NCBI GenBank assembly: GCA_003024785.1
Contig: PUQB01000826.1
Location: forward strand, 26,726-90,725
Direction: 5' to 3'
Source of the DNA: Selaginella tamariscina
Lineage: Eukaryota > Streptophyta > Lycopodiopsida > Selaginellales > Selaginellaceae
Length of the DNA stretch: 64,000 nucleotides
Every line of letters begins with the position of its first letter. Position 1 is the first letter of the stretch. The position numbers and the translations under genes are program-made. This document shows positions 12,428 through 25,400 of the stretch, piece by piece. The notes under the pieces were generated by a model. It was not told where the DNA came from. It ran no database searches and worked only from the letters and a program-made list of their open reading frames with translations.

Positions 12428-15400
12428 AACACTTGTATGTATTCAGTAGAAAAGTGAATACATATACGCTTGTATTATGTACATGTGTATCTCCCTCTCA
12501 CACACACATAGCGGAAGGTACGTGAAATATAAAAAGTTGTTAAACAGTTGGGCAAAGTTTAAATTTAACGAAAAATTACATTTATAACCCTGAAATTCAT
12601 CATATTTACATATATATCCCTAGAAGTTTTATATTTACGATATACTCACACTAAAATTATAAATTTACATATATATACCCTATTAATTAAAAATATTTTT
12701 TTAATTCAAATTATATTGTGAATGAAATAATTAAGTGTTAAATGTCAAAGTAAAAAATGAAATATTTTCTTAAATAATTATATATATTGTGATATATATG
12801 TTTAATAAGTTGTATTTTGGACCTAAATATAACAAAATATAAATTAATTATAAAATTTTTATTGATTTTTTAAAAATATTTTTTAATTTTTAATTTTAAA
12901 ATTTATGAAATTTAATAAATTTCAAGAGTATAAATGTAATTTTCCTTAAAATTAATGTGTGTATGCATGGTTACTGAGTATGTAGAAGTTGTCTAATGCA
13001 TTACATTTAAAAATTAATTTAATAATATGATTAACTGAAAACTTACATTACATATTTTGCTTTGTTGTGTAAAATGCTATATATTATAACTATTGAATTT
13101 ATAAATAAAGTTCAAATTCTTTTGAAATACTTTATACTTTTTTTATATAGTGTTGATTTTATTAATGATGAATTTCAGTTATTAAATGTTTTTAAATGAT
13201 ATATTTGATATTTATATGATAAGTAATATATGATATCACTATTGTATTTTAGGTGTTTTATTCTTAATAAATAAAAAATTGTTTGTAGGTTAAACTAAGG
13301 GATTTTTCAGAATTAAAATATCTTAGTAATATCTTATGAAGAATATAATTTCTAAAACAAATAAAATTTTATTATCCTACGTAGAACTAAAGTTATTAAA
13401 TATGACATAAACTTGGTTTTAAAACTTAATAATATTATGAAAATAGAGATTTAATTAGAAGTAATAAAATTAAATTTAACTTATATTAAACTTGTTTAAA
13501 GTTCCAAGTTTCACATATAGTTTGAACAATATATATATAATATTTTTATATGTTATTTTTGTATATGTTTATATCATATTTTAAAAGTAGATTATTATTA
13601 TAATTATTATTTCTTAAATATATATAACATATTTAAACACATATATGTATTTTCTTATTAAAATTTAAAATGGTGAAATATAATGTAATTCCATTACACA
13701 CACATACACTATTATATTTGAAAATATTATACAAAGCATTAATACATAATTTTATATAAATACAATGTATATTCACAAACTTAAACCATCTAGTTAAGAA
13801 TATTCTCAAGACATAATATATTTTTTAATGTTTTTATAATTATAATTTATTAAATAGATATTTAAATTAAAACATATCCTTGATATGTATTTCTAATATT
13901 TAAGCTTTCTTGTCATTAACATTAATATATTTAATTTTTCTACAATTAAGTTTTTTTAACAAATTTAAAAAAAAATAAATTAAACCATCTAATTAGAGCA
14001 TATTTCATATTCATCATTGATAAATATAGAATATTCTTAGTTGTGACTAATTAGAGTTATTTGTAAGTAAAACTTTTAAGTTCTAATTAATAATATGAAT
14101 AATGTATTTACTATATCTCAGAGTTATTAATTATACTTAAGTTATATATATACCAAAGAATGTTCATAATATGTTATTTGTACCAGTGTGCGTGCGTGCG
14201 TGCGATACACATGTATTATGTGTATAGTTGCATAAGAGACGTGTAATGGTGTAAATTAATTCCAAACAAATAGTGGTAAACTACACGGTATACATTTAGC
14301 AAATACACAATACCCACACATAACACACACACACACACACATGATACACGGGATTCTGTACACGTGTAAGCTGTATATGAATGAAGCCACCTGTATACCG
14401 AATCGATGGTAACAATAAGATATCGGAAAATAATCTAGAATTATACTAATTTCATATTTAAAATATGATTTTTATAATGAATTATAAAGTTTTTGGTTTG
14501 CTGTTTTCTGAAGAAGAAACTTTACACGTACGTAATTTAACCTGCAAAAAGCCTACAAAAATTCATCTATAGAATTGTATCTCATGTCAGTTTCACATTT
14601 TATTACAAAGAGTTTCACACCCCAATAAAATGTTTCACATTCACACAGGCTGGAATGATGTCATGGCAAACTTCTAGAGCCATATATTTGAATAAATAAA
14701 TAATATATATAATAAACCATATATTATATACATATACATATGTAGCTTTAAAGGCGGGTGTTCGAACCGGAAACCTACCATGCCGGGGAAGAAAGGTACA
14801 CCATATCCTCCATGTCTTTATTTATGTTGAAACTCATCCATTGTATATGGTTTGACTGGCATAGACATATATACTAACTATTGGTTGGAATATGCACACA
14901 CACACACACACATGGAGATTAAATGTCGATTCTTGGAGTTTGACACACACATTGTACGTACACCAACGTAGATAGTAACGTAACAGATATATCGTTTAGG
15001 TCAAATTAAAGAAGTTGGTACAAACGTAACCTCCATAGATGGTTACATTGGTATATCCAAAAAATATAGAGTTCAATGTCACCTCAATGTTTTCTCCAAT
15101 CATACGAGTACATATACGTATATAAACACCTAATTACGTACATTTCAGATGGTTGGTGGGTAGACATAGAGCATCAAACGCCGCAACTATTCAATTTTGC
15201 CCTAACAACACCCCGTACGCACACGTATACTTCCGTTTAGGGTTTGTTAAAGAGAGGTTAAGAAGGGACTTGAACCTCTGGCATACAGTTAATAGTACGG
15301 GCAGGCAAGGCAGGTGGCGCACTTCACTTAAGACGTACGACACAGCTGTACGCACCTCCCTCCGTCACTATACATGCTCAAGCTTTTACAATTACAAAGG

Positions 15401-15634
15401 ACAGATTTATTACAACCCAGGACACGTATACATGCCGTACACATACGTGTTACACATTACACCAGGCGTCGCATGCACCACTTGCGTATAACAGGCTGTA
15501 CTCGGATGCCCAGAAATGGCATTACAGAGGGGTTATAATCATGCTTGTCGTGAAATCTGATATGTCTTACATAAATAATAGAAACTGGTTGGTGACAGAT
15601 CCTAGGAAAATAAGTTCCCCTGACTTATTTTTAA
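12428..15634. other. AT-rich intergenic region, no supported gene
   Basis: After the ABCB stop the DNA becomes strongly AT-rich (12540-14150), then less so. It contains a short GTGC tract (14188-14202), CA tracts (14321-14340 and 14895-14910) and no domain-bearing frame. A 112-codon open frame at 15153-15491 lies in a less AT-rich patch but has no recognisable domain, and I do not call it a gene. The last 150 bp before 15715 would be the 3' end of the P450 gene. Confidence 0.5.
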
Positions 15635-15714
15635 TTAATTAAAGCACAAATAAAACCAAAGCAAACCACGGTTTAACAAATGCCGAGACTGGGCATCTTG
15701 CATTATGTGTGTGT

Positions 15715-17263
15715 TTAGCGTCGTGGGTGAAGAATCACGGGCAGTCCATTCCTCATGAAGAGCGTCAAGGACAGCTTCTGCTTGACAACATGTCCCGGTG
15801 CGACTCGAACAGTGTACCTGATGAGTATCGAGGCGGCAATCGCCTTCATCTGAAGATACGCCACGTCCTTGCCCAGACACAGGCGTGGACCGGCGTTGAA
15901 CGCGGTGTACTTGAAAGGCGACTCTGGCACAAAGAAACCGTTCTTTATCCATCTCTCCGGACGAAAACTCATGACAGTCCTTCCCCCACACACTTTCCAT
16001 CCTCCCCATTGAGTATATCGAGTACAGAACCCTACCACCCTTGTGCACTTTGGTGCCGTCCGGTAGCGTGTCGTCCTCGAGAACTTCCTTGTTGTCGATC
16101 GGTACAGACGGGTACAACCGGAGCGACTCGGTTATCGCTGCGTGTAGGTACTGCAGCTGTCGGAGGTTCTCCGCTGTGAAACTCGAGTCGCTCCCTTGGT
16201 GACGTCTCAGCTCGCTTACAATCTCGTCCTCCACCCTCGGGTTGTCCTGCAGTAGCCAGAAGAACCAGCTCAGTGCGACCGAAGACGTGTCGCGTCCGGC
16301 GAGTATGAAGTTGACGGCCACGTCCCTCAGGAATTTGTCGGGGTACGGGTTTCCATTCTCGTCGCGGTAGCTAAGGAAGCAAGACAGGAGGTCATGTTTG
16401 TTGTCACTGGCATCTGCATCGACCTTCCGGCTGGTGATTACCTCGCCCGCAAATGCCTCGATGGTACCGAGTGCCTCCTTGAGCCTCCTCTCTCTGCGAA
16501 TCCCCAACAGCCTGTCCATCCGCCAGATTGACTCCGGCACCGTGAACCGTAACAGTGTCAGTGTGGTAGCCACGTCAAACGCCTTTGCAAACGGCACCCT
16601 GGGGAGCCCCTCACAGAGGCACCCCGGGTCCGCACCGAACGCCAGTATGCAGATGTTGTCGAATGTGAACCTCAGCATGACATCCTGGAGGTCGATCGTG
16701 GCTCCGGTGCCGGCGTAGCCGTCCAGTATGGGAATGAGTCGGTTGTTGACGAGCTCGTGGACGGATTTCGCCGTCAGGCTCCTGAAGTTCCTGGTGTAGA
16801 ATTCCAGGCTGGCAACCTTCCTCTGGACGAGCCAGACATCTCCGTCGCTATTGAATATCCCGCTGCCAAGCAAGTCGTGAAAGCATGTCCTGAGCGTCCT
16901 CCCCTTGGGGAAGTTAGCGAAATTCGTCTTGAGGATGTACTCCACGTTGCGCGGGTCGGACGTGACCACCACGTTCAGGCTCGGTACCCACGGGACTATG
17001 AAGGTGAACGTCCCGCCGGTCTCCCTGAGGATCCCGGTTACCCAGTCGTATCCCTGCTTGAAGTTCCTGGACAACTGTGGCATCATCCCGAAGATCGGCC
17101 ACACGAACGGGCCCTTCGTGTTGTAGTACCGGAGGAAATGGGACACCAGGTATGCAAGAACCAGCAGGGAGACTTCGAAGGATCTGATTCCGAACCGGAG
17201 CACCCCGACTGGGGACTGAATTGCTCCGTGTGCAGTACCGTTCATTGCCGTAAACGCATCCAT
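15715..17263 (-). CDS. Cytochrome P450, CYP86 clan (probable fatty-acid omega-hydroxylase)
   Basis: Intronless, about 515 residues, the usual P450 length. An N-terminal hydrophobic anchor (VSLLVLAYLVSHFL, residues about 30-45) is followed by GPFVWPIFGMMPQL. The middle has DLLGSGIFNSDGDVW, typical of the CYP86 clan. The I-helix is FILAGRDTSSVALSWFFW, the K-helix ESLRLYPSVP (ExxR), and the heme loop FNAGPRLCLGKD with the cysteine ligand. Family members sit on the ER and hydroxylate fatty-acid omega carbons for cutin, suberin or sporopollenin precursors; the exact substrate is inference. One extra A at 15964-15967 shifts the frame just before FRPERW, so the heme loop lies in a different frame from the N-terminus. 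The gene is much GC-richer than its surroundings. It faces the hydrolase gene across about 720 bp of divergent promoter space. Confidence 0.9.
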
Positions 17264-17985
17264 TCTGACTAGAGAGAATATCTACCTATACATTGGAACT
17301 ACTGTGACTGAGAATTTGAAACAAATTTATACAATGTGAGAACATATCGAAATTGTAGGCAGTTTAAGATTAAAGGCACAAAAGCAGGGGTACGGACTTT
17401 TAAATTCATTGGTCCGTATAAGTGCTTAATCTACGGTGGAGCCCCTCCGTAACCGACGGCGGATATAATGGATTAGAAATTTGTTATCGTATATCGTATT
17501 TATACTTAGTTAAACCGTATTTTGTTGACTCACATTTATTTATACAGAATATATTCGAAGATTCTGGAGAATCTTTCACCCTTTCTTGCTGTCTTGCATA
17601 TGCATTAATATATATCCAGTATATCAAAATATATTGTCAAACACAAGATCTATAGTTTGTTGCACCGTCTCTATATGTAGAGGTACTTAAGGATGTTGGT
17701 AGATAAACTGTTCATATACATATAATGTATATATATACACATATTTATTGTGAATTTTAAATATATATTGACGGCACACAAGGCATACAATATACGCAAA
17801 GATTATATACTTTTGTAAAAGCAAGGACATTCTTATATGAATGTGGATATCTATACGTATGCATATGCAGACACGTGTGTGTAAATTTTGTCCACTTGTC
17901 ATTCTCATGGCTTCTGTTTGTAAAAGCTCTACACCGTACATAAGTATCATATTAAGGGTTTAGAGCGGGATTAGGGTTTTTCGAC
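17264..17985. promoter_or_regulatory. Divergent intergenic region between P450 and hydrolase, telomere-box motifs at hydrolase start
   Basis: The two genes are transcribed away from each other. Directly before the hydrolase ATG (about 17954-17980) are two close telomere-box-like words, agggttta and ttagggttttt. These are known in promoters of plant housekeeping genes. Nothing else recognisable is seen; the rest is AT-rich. Confidence 0.5.
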
Positions 17986-19420
17986 ATGGCGACGAACGTA
18001 GGGATGGCTATGGCGGCATTCCCAGGTTTGAATTTGAATCTTCGATCTGGTGGGCGCAGGAGGATCAGCGCGATGAGCAGCCAGATTGTACATACAAATT
18101 TCTGGAAATGGCAGCATTACAATATACGGTATCAATCCGCAGGCTCTACAGGTCCATCTTTGATCTTAATACATGGGTTTGGTGCTAATAGGTATGTTAT
18201 TAGCTTAATCTAGTATTAATGTAGTTTATATTAATGTATATAGTGATCATTGGAGGAAGAACCTACCAGTATTAGCAGTAAACACAAGGTTTACGCTATA
18301 GACTTACTGGGTTACGGGTACTCAGACAAACCTAGTCCTAAAGAACATTTTCCATATACGTTTGAAACGTGGGCTAGGCAGGTTCTAGACTTCTGTTCAC
18401 AGGTTGTTCAGGACAGAGTGTTTCTCATCTGTAATTCTGTCGGAGGTATATATATATATATATATATTAATAAGTGTATATTAATACGTGACCATATATA
18501 ATATATATTAATAAGTGTACTGCTTTTGTGACAGGGTGGGCCTTGAAGCAGCATTAACTGAACCAACCACCATATACGGTGTGCAGCTGATAAATATATC
18601 GCTACGCCTACTTCATCTTAAAAAACAATCTTGGTATGCACGTCCCTTTATTCGAGCTTTCCAGAATGTATTGAGGTAGCTCATGTATATTTTGGAAGTT
18701 TATGTTAAACTATTTGTTAAACCATGCTTCCAGAGAGACGTATGTCGGGAAGGCGTTCTTTAAATCTGTTGCTACACCAGAAACAGTGAAAAGGATACTT
18801 TGTGAGGTCAGTGTGTATACATATGCATATATATCTTTGTACTGAATTTGGAAGTATGCAGTGTTACCATGATGATAGTGCGGTCACTGACGAGTTGGTC
18901 GAGATAATACTGAAACCGGGGCTACAGGAAGGTGCGATTGACGTGTTTCTGGATTTCATAGGATATTCCGGGGGACCTTTGCCGGAAGAAATGCTTCCTC
19001 GAGTGAAGGCAATATACACAGCCTTTTATTTATCATATTAGTTATAAAAACACTAAGGTATAATATTATATATATATATATATATATACAATGTTGTGTT
19101 TATACAGTGTCCGATTTCGATACTATGGGGTGAAAAGGATCCTTGGGAGCCTGTCGCTTTAGGACAAGCATATAAAGCTTTCGATGCAGTTGAAGAGTTT
19201 ATTGTTTTCCAAATGTTGGGCACTGCCCACAGGTATGGTTTAAATTATACTAATTTATTTAATTATCCACTTAATAAGATAAGTACTATTAGTATTAATG
19301 ATTGCGTATCTTTGACGTATTTATGTATTTATTCAGGATGAAGCTCCAGGTGTTGTCAACAATCTTATTGAGACGTTTGTCGCAAGGCACGTCTCCAATG
19401 TAAGAGAGCCTTCAATATAG
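17986..19420 (+). CDS. CLD1: Alpha/beta hydrolase, chlorophyll dephytylase 1 (CLD1)-like
   Basis: Seven exons: 17986-18191, 18244-18445, 18535-18675, 18734-18806, 18862-about 19008, 19108-19232, 19337-19420. The N-terminus is rich in Ala, Arg and Ser, consistent with a plastid transit peptide. Then come LILIHGFGAN (oxyanion region), YAIDLLGYGYSDKP, ICNSVGG (nucleophile elbow with Ser), GVQLINISLR, CYHDDSAVTDELVE, YSGGPLPEEMLP, WGEKDPWEP (acid region) and GHCPQDE (catalytic His) just before the end. The order and wording match Arabidopsis At5g38520 as I know it, which removes phytol from chlorophyll during photosystem II turnover. Single-base losses near 18275 and 19209 and an unclear junction at exon 3 shift the frame. 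The intron after exon 5 starts GC instead of GT. Orthology is likely but not proven by hand comparison. Confidence 0.85.
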
Positions 19421-22400
19421 GTACGTTTCATAGTAACATACATATATATTAATTACCAGTTCGACCTTGCTTTACTCTTAACTTTATTTTACTTAACATT
19501 ATCTTCACTTTGTAGTTGCGTTTAGTTTCGTTAAGCTATCCCTTTGTCATCTCTCTCCACACACTTAATATAGTTTGGCCACAAGTGACGCATGAAAGAT
19601 AGTCATGGATGTAGAGACAAATATATTAAAACAGATTCTGTTCACGTGTCAGACTTCAAGTGGTTTAGGATTCCCTGTGAGATAAACTAGGCAACAAAAC
19701 ACCATAATTAAGGTGACTACGTAAGGGTAACAACTGTATGTCACGACTACCTTCTGCACGAGTGTTCTGACACTAGCTAACCCACTTCCACCAAACGTCT
19801 ACTAGAATCCAATCTCCATCTTGATACCATTATATGTGTGTATGTGTGTATATGTGTATGTATCCACATGTGTATGTACATATGCATTATGGATATGTTA
19901 AAAGATTTCACATGCGTTCTAGTGGCTAGCATGTGTGTGTGTGGACACGGGGGTGGGGAGGGGATCCACACATTCACATGTTGTATACGTGTTGGTACAG
20001 TCATCCAATCTGCACATACAATCACACACAAATTATATGCTACTTATAATTCTACTTTGTTATACGCTAACACATTCCACATACATATATTTCAGACTTG
20101 ACACTGCCATTGACACCTGAAAACACACACTCAGCAAGCATGTACACACAAGGTATACGTGTTTAAGAGTTTGTGTGTATACATGTATTTGGTATAAGCT
20201 TTTAAGACACATATACATACCTTCATGTAATTTATGTTTATAACATACTGTATAACAACATTATTTGAGTATCATAATTTAACAAAACAATATATATAAG
20301 TCTATACTATATCTAATACTATAATTTAATAATGCATATATTATGCATTTGGCATATGCTCCCTTATATAGACTCCCGAAGAGGATTTCCTTTTTATATA
20401 GTTAAGTTTATGTGTGAATTTAGTAATATAAGTATTAGAATTTAATATACCCATTTTGTTTGTTAACAAATATATTTTATATGATATATTTGTTGATTAA
20501 CTTTTAAAATATATATGAATATTTACTTCGATATTCCTTAATTGTAATTAATTCATGAAATTAGTATTTTATTTACTTAACTTTGTGACATTTTAAAACT
20601 TAAATTTAATTTAAAGCTTTGTTCAGTGATATGTTGCATACATTAAGTCTTCAAATTTAAAAAGAATATTAATATTGTATTCACAAAAGTTGTATACAAA
20701 AATTTAACTTTCACATGAATATAAAATATATACATCTTTTTTCTATTACAAATCACCTGCATTAGAAATAGCATAATCAGAATTTATTACATTAAAACCT
20801 TACATAGTTTAAAGTATTACAATCCTTGTAATATAAAATATGTATACAGTTTATATATGTATATATTAGTTTAATTTATATTGTTATTTCACAATACGTT
20901 TATAACATATATATATATATATATTCATTGGAGGAGAGATTCAATAAATATTTTATATTGAGATTACAATGTATGCACCTGAAATATGTGCTCTGTTGAG
21001 TATTATATTAATTTTATGACATAGAGAAATGGGAAAAAAATTAAAATTTTAAATTAAATTAATAGTCTAAACATGTTTAGGGTTTCTAATGGACCCTAAT
21101 AACCCTAAACCTGCGTTTTACACGCTTTTTATATTATATTTTTTTATTAATTTAAGAGTTATTAAATGGTAATTTTTTTAAAAATTCAGTGTTTTGAAAA
21201 GTCTTACCGCTAATAATAATAAAAGTTAATTATGTAGTAACTTAGTATATCAATATTTGTTGTGTTTAGAGAGAGAAACAGTAAACTTCATAATCTTATA
21301 TAATTGAAATAAAAATTTATATATTTCCTAACTATTTAAAATCTTAGTAAGCATCTATTGAAAAATAAATAGAATATTTAAGAATGTTTTATTCTTAGAA
21401 AACAATTAAGTGAAATTAAAATTGAGTTTAGGGTTTAGATATTTCAAAAACTTTTAAATATTATGTTTCACAAACACATACGGATATAGATAATACTAAT
21501 ATACTCTAAGATGCATTTCAATTCATGTAATGTATGGATATTTATTTAATTCATCTAAATTCACTAATTAAATTTAAGTAATAAATCGGATTAAATTGCT
21601 TTATCCCTTGGTTATTTATATAAGTATTAATTAAGGGTTAATTTTGAAATTAAGGTGTAAAATTTGAAGGCTATTTAGGTTTAATGAGGAGAATTAACAA
21701 AAGGCATACTCGTATATTTGTGTGTGTTAATATATATAATCATATTAAATGAAATTTGTAATTTATGAGCGTGTTACAATATTAGAAAATTAATATATAT
21801 AATGTATGGTACACGGGCGCTTCCAATATAACAATAATGTAATTATTTTATGTAGTATATACTTAAAATAATAATAGTTTGACTTAGGTACTTATTATTC
21901 TTTTAACTAACCTACTCTATATATAATCAAACATTCTGACGATAATAATTGTTATGCTGGTGTGGATCATGAAAGATAAAAAACAATAACTTGATTTTCC
22001 TGTGTACATACTAATTTTTAAAGTTAATAGTTTATAATCAAAGTTTAATTTTGGATTCTAGGCACGACGGATAAGATAATATTATGTTTTGCTTCTTTAA
22101 CCTGTCAGATAAGATAATTGCTTCTTTTCAACTTTGCAAATAATAACGCATAAAGGGATGTATAAAATATGATGTGATAATATCATAACACGTGGAAATA
22201 TCAAACTATTGAAAAATTAAAGAAATATAAAGGCATTAGGTTAAGCATTCGAGATGGATTCAACTCAAAGCGCATTTGATAATGAAGTTGTCAATTACAT
22301 TTTATGTCAAGAAATAAAATAAAGCTTTATTCCTTTAACTAACATTAATTAAAAACCTTTAATATAAATTATAATTAAGTAAATAATTAATTATTATGTT

Positions 22401-25400
22401 GTTTGCATTCGAGTGATAAACTTTATAGACATCTTTAAGTAACTTCATATCACAAGTGGTACTTCCAATAACTAAGTTATGACTCAGTGAAAAATAATTT
22501 TAAAGTACTTAGGCCCACTTTTTACTAGAGGTGGTTAATTGCCTCAACTAATTAAAATAAAAGAAATTATTTATTCTACCATGGATTTAGTTTTCCACTT
22601 GTTGATTATTTATAATTTATAATCTATGTAGCACCTATGTGGCGCCTACATGGCTTTTTTAGTGGTAGCCTAATAACTAGGTAATTTTGTTCGATTGTAT
22701 GGTTACCAAGCATAATTGAATGACATATAAGATTAATAAATTAGGTTTTGTTTTTTAACTTTCAAAAAAATCAATGAAAAACAAATAAATTAGAACTTTA
22801 AAATAAAGAGCAAATAAGATTCAATAAAATATCACTCATTTACATGTAAAATATTATCTATATATATAGACACACACATTATTTGAATATACTTATTTTG
22901 TAGAAAGAACATAAGTTATTGCAAATAATATACAGATTTTGAAGAGTCTTTTTTATATGACATAAACACATGTGTATGTGTCTTTCTTTCTATAATATTG
23001 TTTTTATTTCATTCATACTCAGCATGTATTAATATAAATGACGTAAGTATTGTAAGAATGCACAATAATATATAGATTTTTTTCACATATATAAACTAAT
23101 GTTATACATGTATATAATTTAAATTTAAATATATATATATATGAGAGATTTCTTTATAAGTATAATCATAAATAATCAAAATAAACAATTCTTATGTATA
23201 AATAAGCATACATATATATGTACAGAGTATATAATTATATATATATGTACTATATTTATACATATAATATATCATATATGGATATGTAATAACTGAAAGA
23301 TCTCTCTCTCTCAACACACTCACATGTTTGTGTGTATAATATATATATATATATATATAGATATGTGTGTGTGTATACATTGTTATACACACATATATAT
23401 AGTAAACTATAATTAATGATTCTATATAAGAAAATAACAATGAAAAGTTGGAGTTTTAATATATTTTTTTAATTAAAAATACTGAGTAGGTGCACATTTA
23501 TTACATATGTATGTGTAATATATATATATATATGTAAAAACCCTCTTTATAATAACAACTAAATAAAAATTATACACTGCTAATTTATTTTTTAATTCAA
23601 TTAACCACTCTAATAGAAAAGCACAGTGGTAGTAATAATTAATGACGTGGCATTATTTTAATTTACCATTAGCCAAATAACCACCTACTAGTGGAAAGTG
23701 GGCCTTAGTTTTGCATAATGCAAGGCAAATAATGTAAATTATGTAGAATTTTTGTTGACTCCATATAAAGTGATATATTAATTTTGATAATTTTTTATAA
23801 CATTATCTAGTTTTGAGATTGTGAATAAAGATGTTGACATTTTAAAAGGAAGGTAATGTATCATAATTGTAGATGTTGGCAAACCTTAAATATATAAGAA
23901 ACAAGTATGCTTAGTGTACTTAAGTATTTAGTGATGGTTTGGTTGAGTATTATTACATATTTGCAAGAAACTCTAGATGAAGTTGCACTTCCATAAACCA
24001 TTTACCTTTGTTTTGTTAAGTTTCTAATTGGTTCTAGTGAGTTCGATGTGTCGGATGGATAGAAATAGCCTTAGGGTTGACCTAACCCTAGGGCCCACAC
24101 CCTAAACCTCTTAGGTTGGGTTGGTTAAAACTCACTAAGTATATTTTTATTAAAAATAAGATTTTGTGTTAACTCACTTGACAAAATAAAAAAAGAAAAA
24201 GGTTAACTTATATATATTAAGTAAAATAGGTGTGAGGAAAGCATGCTAGAAACTAAAAGGTGTTTGATTTTTCTTCCCCACCAATATAAGCCTAGCTTAT
24301 GTTGTTAAAGCACACATTTGAGGACTTTGCAAGTTGAGTGTGCATGTAGATATCTCCGGTGGATGCTAAGATGATGTTACCTTCGTGGTTCCAAGCGAAA
24401 AGTCCAATTATCTCTACGGATATATGGGTTATGCAGTGGTTGGCCTCTACTATGAGGGTCTGTGTCTAAGGAACCTGAGAAGGTCCAAAGTTATGTTGGG
24501 AGCAAGAGCAAAAGCTAGAAGAGAGAGAGAGGAGTCTCTCCATTGCTTGACCAAGAGCAAGAATATAAAAGGAGTAATGAGTATTTGCCAGATAGAATTA
24601 ATTGGTCCTTATTGGTGGCCAACTATTTAAGGTAAAATACCTTAAATTAATAGTGATCTAAATTTATTTATGTGCTTAAAGGTAATCCTATTGTATAAAG
24701 AACCATGTCTACTGACCACCTCCTGCTTTATATAGTGATGCTATGGAGCCTTATATGCCATCCACTTGACGCCATGGGATTAGGTTTGTTGTTATGATGA
24801 CCCTAATGCCTCTTTCTAATGTGCGTCGTCTTTCGTACTTCAAGTAGATTTTCAAAATTATTTGTGAGATCCTTTGTCCTAGTGTTAATGCCACATGACA
24901 CCTATCTCTATATGTCAATGTTCCCCACCATTGACAAAGTTGGCTTAAATTATGATCTAGACCATTAAAAAAACCATGTTGATCTAGATTAACAAAATTG
25001 AAAATATATATAATGATTTTTGATGGTTTTAAATTAAATATAATATATTATATTCTTTAATTTTATGAATATAATATTAATTTATAATTATGTATTTAAA
25101 TAGAATACTTATAAGTCTAATTTAAATTTTACTATTCATAAATAGTAAAATCTTGATTCAAAATCAATTTCGTCAATTGTGGATGCTACATGTTAGCCTT
25201 CCTATTCATTTTGGCATAAAGTTGATTTGTAGAGGGCCTAACCCTTTACTGCCCTCTGCACCAATGATTTGTTGCTTGCAGTGGCCATGCCACCGTTAAC
25301 TAGCTTTGTGATTTCCAACCGATAGGGGTATGTCACATTCTAAGGGTAGCCTACCTTTATCGTTAACAAATTTACAATTGGAAAGTCATGTCGGAATACA

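Noticed and set aside
14740..14800. tRNA-like segment (ggttcgaac on the minus strand)
   Set aside because: T-loop-like word present, but T-stem does not pair, and no D-arm or acceptor stem of a tRNA can be folded around it.
15153..15491. 112-codon open frame in the P450 3' spacer
   Set aside because: No recognisable domain, no splice context and no similarity to known plant proteins that I can see; composition fits chance in a less AT-rich patch.
15709..17272. Plus-strand open frames opposite the P450
   Set aside because: Shadows of the GC-rich P450 coding strand; no domain on the plus strand.
24385..24630. 81-codon open frame in the telomere-word-rich block
   Set aside because: No domain, and surrounding sequence is repetitive; likely chance.
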